Assembly: GCA_017549025.1 (NCBI GenBank) | Contig: JAFYWB010000012.1 | Span: forward strand, 1-34,929 | Direction: 5' to 3' | Length of the DNA stretch: 34,929 nucleotides | Origin: Treponema sp. | GTDB lineage: Bacteria > Spirochaetota > Spirochaetia > Treponematales > Treponemataceae | Part shown: in pieces, positions 32,181 through 34,929 of the stretch | Layout: each line of letters begins with the position of its first letter | How positions within the stretch are numbered: the first letter of the stretch is position 1 | Made by a program: the position numbers and the translations under genes | Notes under the pieces: model-generated | Told to the model about the DNA's origin: nothing | The model's input: only the letters and a program-made list of their open reading frames with translations | Databases searched by the model: none

Positions 32181-34085
32181 ATGGGTTCATCAGTTGCCTC
32201 CTCCACAAAAAAAACATCTATAAAAGTTAAATTCACAGTTCAGACCACTATAATCAGTTTGTTGATGGTAGCGCTGGTTGTTATGATTGTAATGGTTCGT
32301 CTGTCTATCAATGAGATTTTGGAAAGCCAGAATAGGAATAGTCTTTGTCAGCTACTTGCCAATGAGCTGAAGCAAAGCTCTGAGGACTTGTCCAATAATA
32401 GCCGAATGTATGTTGTTTCCAATGGAAATGAAACCTACTATCGAGAATACAACGACATTGTAGCTTGGCGTTCTGGTTTGGCTCCTCGCCCCTCTCACCT
32501 AGCAGAAAACATGTTTCCTGGTGTTACCATCCACATGTTGGATTTGCTGGAACAAGTTGGCTTTACCGAAGATGAATTGGCCACAGTAGAAACTTCATTG
32601 ATTGTATCTGAAAGCTTGGCTCGAACGGAGCATCAGGCTATGGCTAGTATCCGCTTGGGTGAGATTATTGAAGGGCCTCAAGTTCCTATTCCTGGAGAAT
32701 CGGTAAAAGAATTTGCTTTGAGAATTCTTACCAGTGATAGCTATAACTCTATTTCACGTCAGATTATTAACCCGTTGGACACGTTGAATGCTAATATTAC
32801 CCAGCGTATGTCAGAAGAATCCGCGATTCTTGACAGAAAAATGCTTGTCTACCAGACAATTATGTTTGTGATTACCGCTTGGGTAGTTGCCATGATTGTG
32901 GTTTTCGTTGCATTCTTGCGTCGGTCCTTGCTGACACCAATTCTCCAAACTTCTGCTGCCTTGAGTGTTGTAAGCTCTGGTGATTTACGGGTAGAACTTG
33001 AACCAAAGGCAAATGACGAAGTAGGCCAGATGTTCAATGACTTTAACAGCACCATGAAGCATCTTCGTCATCTTATCCATACCATTCAAACCTCTTCCCA
33101 AAAGCTTTCTGCAGTGGGTGAAAATCTGGCAGAAAACATGGAAGAAACAGCCAGCACCATGCACCAGATGGAAGGCAATATTTCTGTTGTTAAGAATAAG
33201 TCTGCTGTTCAGGCTTCTAGCGTGACACAAACCACACAAACTGTAAGTCAGATTATCGATACCATCAAAAAGGTAAGTGATAGCATTGCTAGTCAGGCCT
33301 CCAGTGTAACGGAATCCTCTGCAGCGGTAGAAGAAATGCTTGCTAATATTTCATCTATTTCTTTAACCCTTGGAAAGAACGATTCCATGATACATGAGTT
33401 GGCTTCTGCTACCACGAGTGGTCGTGAAACCGTTACCCATGCAACTGATGTTACCAGAAAAATCAACGAGGCATCTGGTGGTTTGATGGAAGCTTCCCGA
33501 ATCATTCAGCATATTGCAAGCCAAACCAACCTGTTGGCAATGAATGCTGCCATTGAGGCTGCCCACGCTGGTGAGGCGGGCCAGGGATTTGCTGTTGTTG
33601 CTGATGAAATCAGAAAGCTGGCAGAGGAATCTAGTACTCAGGGTAAGGCTATTACCTCCACACTGAAAACTCTCAGCGGTGATATTACCAGTCTGACAGA
33701 ATCTACCCGCACGGTAGAGGAAAAATTCACCTCTATCTATGAGCTTTCAGAGCGAATCATGCAGGTAAGTACAGAAATGAACCATGCTATGCAGGAGCAG
33801 AACTCTGGTAGCCAAGAGGTTTTGGCAGCTATCAAGGATATCAATATTATTACCTTGGGAGTAAAAGAAGGCTCTGATGAAATGCTGGAAGGCAGTGTGG
33901 CTGTGGCACGTGAAATGGCCCATTTGAATGAGCTTACCAGCGACATTACTGACAGTATGAACGAAATGGCAGCGGGTGCTGCACAGGTAAACCAAACTGT
34001 TCAGGACGTGAACAAGTTGACCGTGGCAAACAAGGAAAGCACCAGAAGCCTTTCCGAAGAAATCCGGGTGTTCAAGGTAGAATAA
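32181..34085 (+). CDS. Methyl-accepting chemotaxis protein
   Basis: 634 residues. A short cytoplasmic tail and a membrane segment ([19 protein letters not shown]) are followed by a ~190-residue periplasmic domain, mostly helical with no clear Cache signature. A second membrane segment ([20 protein letters not shown]), a HAMP region ([20 protein letters not shown]) and the signalling coiled coil with tip [18 protein letters not shown] come next. The tip and the C-terminal halves of this protein and the one at 3820 are very similar while the sensors differ, as is usual for paralogous receptors. No CheR-binding pentapeptide is seen at the C-terminus. Confidence 0.93.
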   Translation: MGSSVASSTKKTSIKVKFTVQTTIISLLMVALVVMIVMVRLSINEILESQNRNSLCQLLANELKQSSEDLSNNSRMYVVSNGNETYYREYNDIVAWRSGLAPRPSHLAENMFPGVTIHMLDLLEQVGFTEDELATVETSLIVSESLARTEHQAMASIRLGEIIEGPQVPIPGESVKEFALRILTSDSYNSISRQIINPLDTLNANITQRMSEESAILDRKMLVYQTIMFVITAWVVAMIVVFVAFLRRSLLTPILQTSAALSVVSSGDLRVELEPKANDEVGQMFNDFNSTMKHLRHLIHTIQTSSQKLSAVGENLAENMEETASTMHQMEGNISVVKNKSAVQASSVTQTTQTVSQIIDTIKKVSDSIASQASSVTESSAAVEEMLANISSISLTLGKNDSMIHELASATTSGRETVTHATDVTRKINEASGGLMEASRIIQHIASQTNLLAMNAAIEAAHAGEAGQGFAVVADEIRKLAEESSTQGKAITSTLKTLSGDITSLTESTRTVEEKFTSIYELSERIMQVSTEMNHAMQEQNSGSQEVLAAIKDINIITLGVKEGSDEMLEGSVAVAREMAHLNELTSDITDSMNEMAAGAAQVNQTVQDVNKLTVANKESTRSLSEEIRVFKVE

Positions 34086-34095
34086 ACAGTATGAC

Positions 34096-34129
34096 AGGGA
34101 GATGGCATGAAACTGTCTCCCTTTTTTTT
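34096..34129 (+). terminator. Terminator after the chemoreceptor gene
   Basis: AGGGAGATGG pairs with CTGTCTCCCT (with G-T wobbles) and is followed by seven T residues. Confidence 0.75.
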
Positions 34130-34196
34130 ATTTTAAAATAGTTGTCTTTAATTTATTATTTTTATGTACACGTTTACTATTTCGTAAATTAAAACA

Positions 34197-34225
34197 TTGA
34201 CAGTGCAGTATAGGTACAATAAAAT
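34197..34225 (+). promoter_or_regulatory. Promoter of the small lipoprotein gene
   Basis: Perfect TTGACA (34197-34202), 17 bp, TAAAAT (34220-34225). Confidence 0.7.
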
Positions 34226-34261
34226 AATTATGTTTATAATGAACTAAATGAGGAGGTTCAA

Positions 34262-34642
34262 ATGAAAAAGATTGGTGTAATTGCATTGGTTTTGGTTCTC
34301 GTTGCTATGACAATGGGTTGTAGTGGTCTGTTTGGCGGAGGAGCTAAGGCCTTGTATGGTACTTGGGAGGGGGAAAAGGTTTACAGTAATGATGAAATTT
34401 CATTAAAAATGGTTCTTACTCTTAAGCTGATGAAGAGTAAGAACTATGAACTTACTGTAGCGTATTATGTAACTGAAAGTGGGGTTACTTACCACGCAGA
34501 GACAGAATATTTTGAAGGCCCCTATGTTTATGATGAGAAATTAAACAGGGTTGATTTTGGAGGAGGCGATTATGCCTCTGTCAATGGTACAACAATGAAT
34601 TTCTATGTTGATGGAGAGATTTTTACTTTAACAAAGCTGTAA
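34262..34642 (+). CDS. Small lipoprotein, lipocalin-like beta domain
   Basis: 126 residues. The signal peptide ends in TMGC (Cys20), followed by a Gly-rich linker. The mature part is short beta strands opening with LYGTWEG, a lipocalin-like start. It then continues with alternating strands (LKMVLTLKLMKSKNYELTVAYYV, YASVNGTTMNFYVDGEIFTL). No enzymatic motif. AGGAGG precedes the ATG, and a strong promoter and a strong terminator make it a single-gene unit. Role unknown; a small ligand-binding or envelope-associated lipoprotein is plausible. Confidence 0.75.
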   Translation: MKKIGVIALVLVLVAMTMGCSGLFGGGAKALYGTWEGEKVYSNDEISLKMVLTLKLMKSKNYELTVAYYVTESGVTYHAETEYFEGPYVYDEKLNRVDFGGGDYASVNGTTMNFYVDGEIFTLTKL

Positions 34643-34649
34643 TTTCTTT

Positions 34650-34685
34650 AACTGGGAGACAGTGTTTGCTGTCTCCCAGTTTTTA
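34650..34685 (+). terminator. Strong terminator after the small lipoprotein gene
   Basis: AACTGGGAGACAG (34650-34662), loop TGTTTG, CTGTCTCCCAGTT (34669-34681), then TTTT. Confidence 0.85.
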
Positions 34686-34691
34686 TGGATT

Positions 34692-34929
34692 TTACTTGGT
34701 TTGTGCCAGTTCTATTACTGTTTCTAAGGGAAGGGAAGTGCAAAGTTGAATTTGGTCAAAAGGTAAACCTAAAGACAACATTGATTTTGCTGTCTCCAGC
34801 TTGTTTTGGTAGGCTCCACGTTCTAGTCCGATGGAGATGCCTTCTTCTCTGCCTTCCTCAAAACCTTCCTGTCGCATGTCAGCCATTGTAATCGACCAAG
34901 TCATGTAGAATCTCCTCACTATGGAATCA
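34692..34929 (-). CDS. C-terminal part of an Rpn/PD-(D/E)XK nuclease-family 'transposase'
   Basis: The frame is open to the right edge of the window, so the N-terminus with the nuclease core is outside. The visible end has the acidic/glycine repeat EEGREEGISIGLERG and then a helix-rich tail (KLETAKSMLSLGLPFDQIQL, LPLETVIELAQ). This is the usual C-terminus of Rpn recombination-promoting nucleases, which are abundant and often multicopy in treponemes. Whether the gene is intact cannot be judged from this fragment. Confidence 0.7.
   Translation of the reverse strand, partial: DSIVRRFYMTWSITMADMRQEGFEEGREEGISIGLERGAYQNKLETAKSMLSLGLPFDQIQLCTSLPLETVIELAQTK

Overview
The window reads as a chromosomal segment of a Treponema-like spirochaete. 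The evidence is the many lipoproteins with loose spirochaetal lipoboxes, outer-membrane barrel proteins, two chemoreceptors, two diguanylate cyclases, a pyruvate:ferredoxin oxidoreductase, and a lipoprotein of the type that Treponema denticola diversifies with a retroelement. The species cannot be fixed from sequence alone. No 16S/23S rRNA, tRNA or CRISPR array was seen.

Layout. (1) 1-1910: the start of a minus-strand gene at the left edge, a non-coding stretch with a strong promoter (384-411) and a strong terminator (about 619-670), then a surface lipoprotein with a formylglycine-generating-enzyme/C-type-lectin fold (746-1816). Its last ~140 bp look like the variable region of a diversity-generating retroelement (DGR): a GC-rich block with 14 codons of the form NNC where an AAC template codon is expected, followed by two perfect hairpins. 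The reverse transcriptase, template repeat and Avd are not in the window, so the gene would have to be a trans target. (2) 2000-3738: an OLD-family ATPase/TOPRIM nuclease (possible phage defence), then a lone 5S rRNA gene with its own promoter. (3) 3820-8247: a chemoreceptor, a divergent NagB-family sugar-phosphate enzyme and an outer-membrane barrel protein. (4) 8307-8877: a BrnT/BrnA toxin-antitoxin pair. (5) 9049-13764: a lipoprotein overlapping a glycosyltransferase, then an M30-type metallopeptidase lipoprotein with a small exported partner. (6) 13752-17053, minus strand: a type Vd (PlpD/FplA-like) patatin autotransporter followed by a stand-alone ABC ATPase. (7) 17283-20822: nifJ, closed by two terminators. 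(8) 20978-23560: a MoxR AAA+ ATPase and a VWA protein. (9) 23581-28439: a YhcH/NanQ-family protein, a GAF-GGDEF cyclase, htpG and a convergent lipoprotein. (10) 28578-29035: a RelB-type antitoxin with a truncated YafQ-type toxin. (11) 29123-30267: a small outer-membrane protein preceded by a cobalamin riboswitch. (12) 30338-34929: a membrane GGDEF cyclase, a second chemoreceptor, a small lipoprotein and the C-terminal part of an Rpn/PD-(D/E)XK 'transposase' running off the right edge.

General features. Sigma70-like promoters (often TATACT or TAAAAT with 16-17 bp spacers) can be placed before most transcription units. Five genes (starts at 2000, 8307, 11563, 17053 and 20978) have no good ribosome binding site, and a -10 box lies about 6-7 nt before the start codon. 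This suggests leaderless mRNAs. The strongest points are the DGR target, the cobalamin riboswitch in front of a non-TonB-type outer-membrane protein, the terminator-bounded transcript ahead of the DGR target, the orphan 5S gene, and the leaderless pattern.
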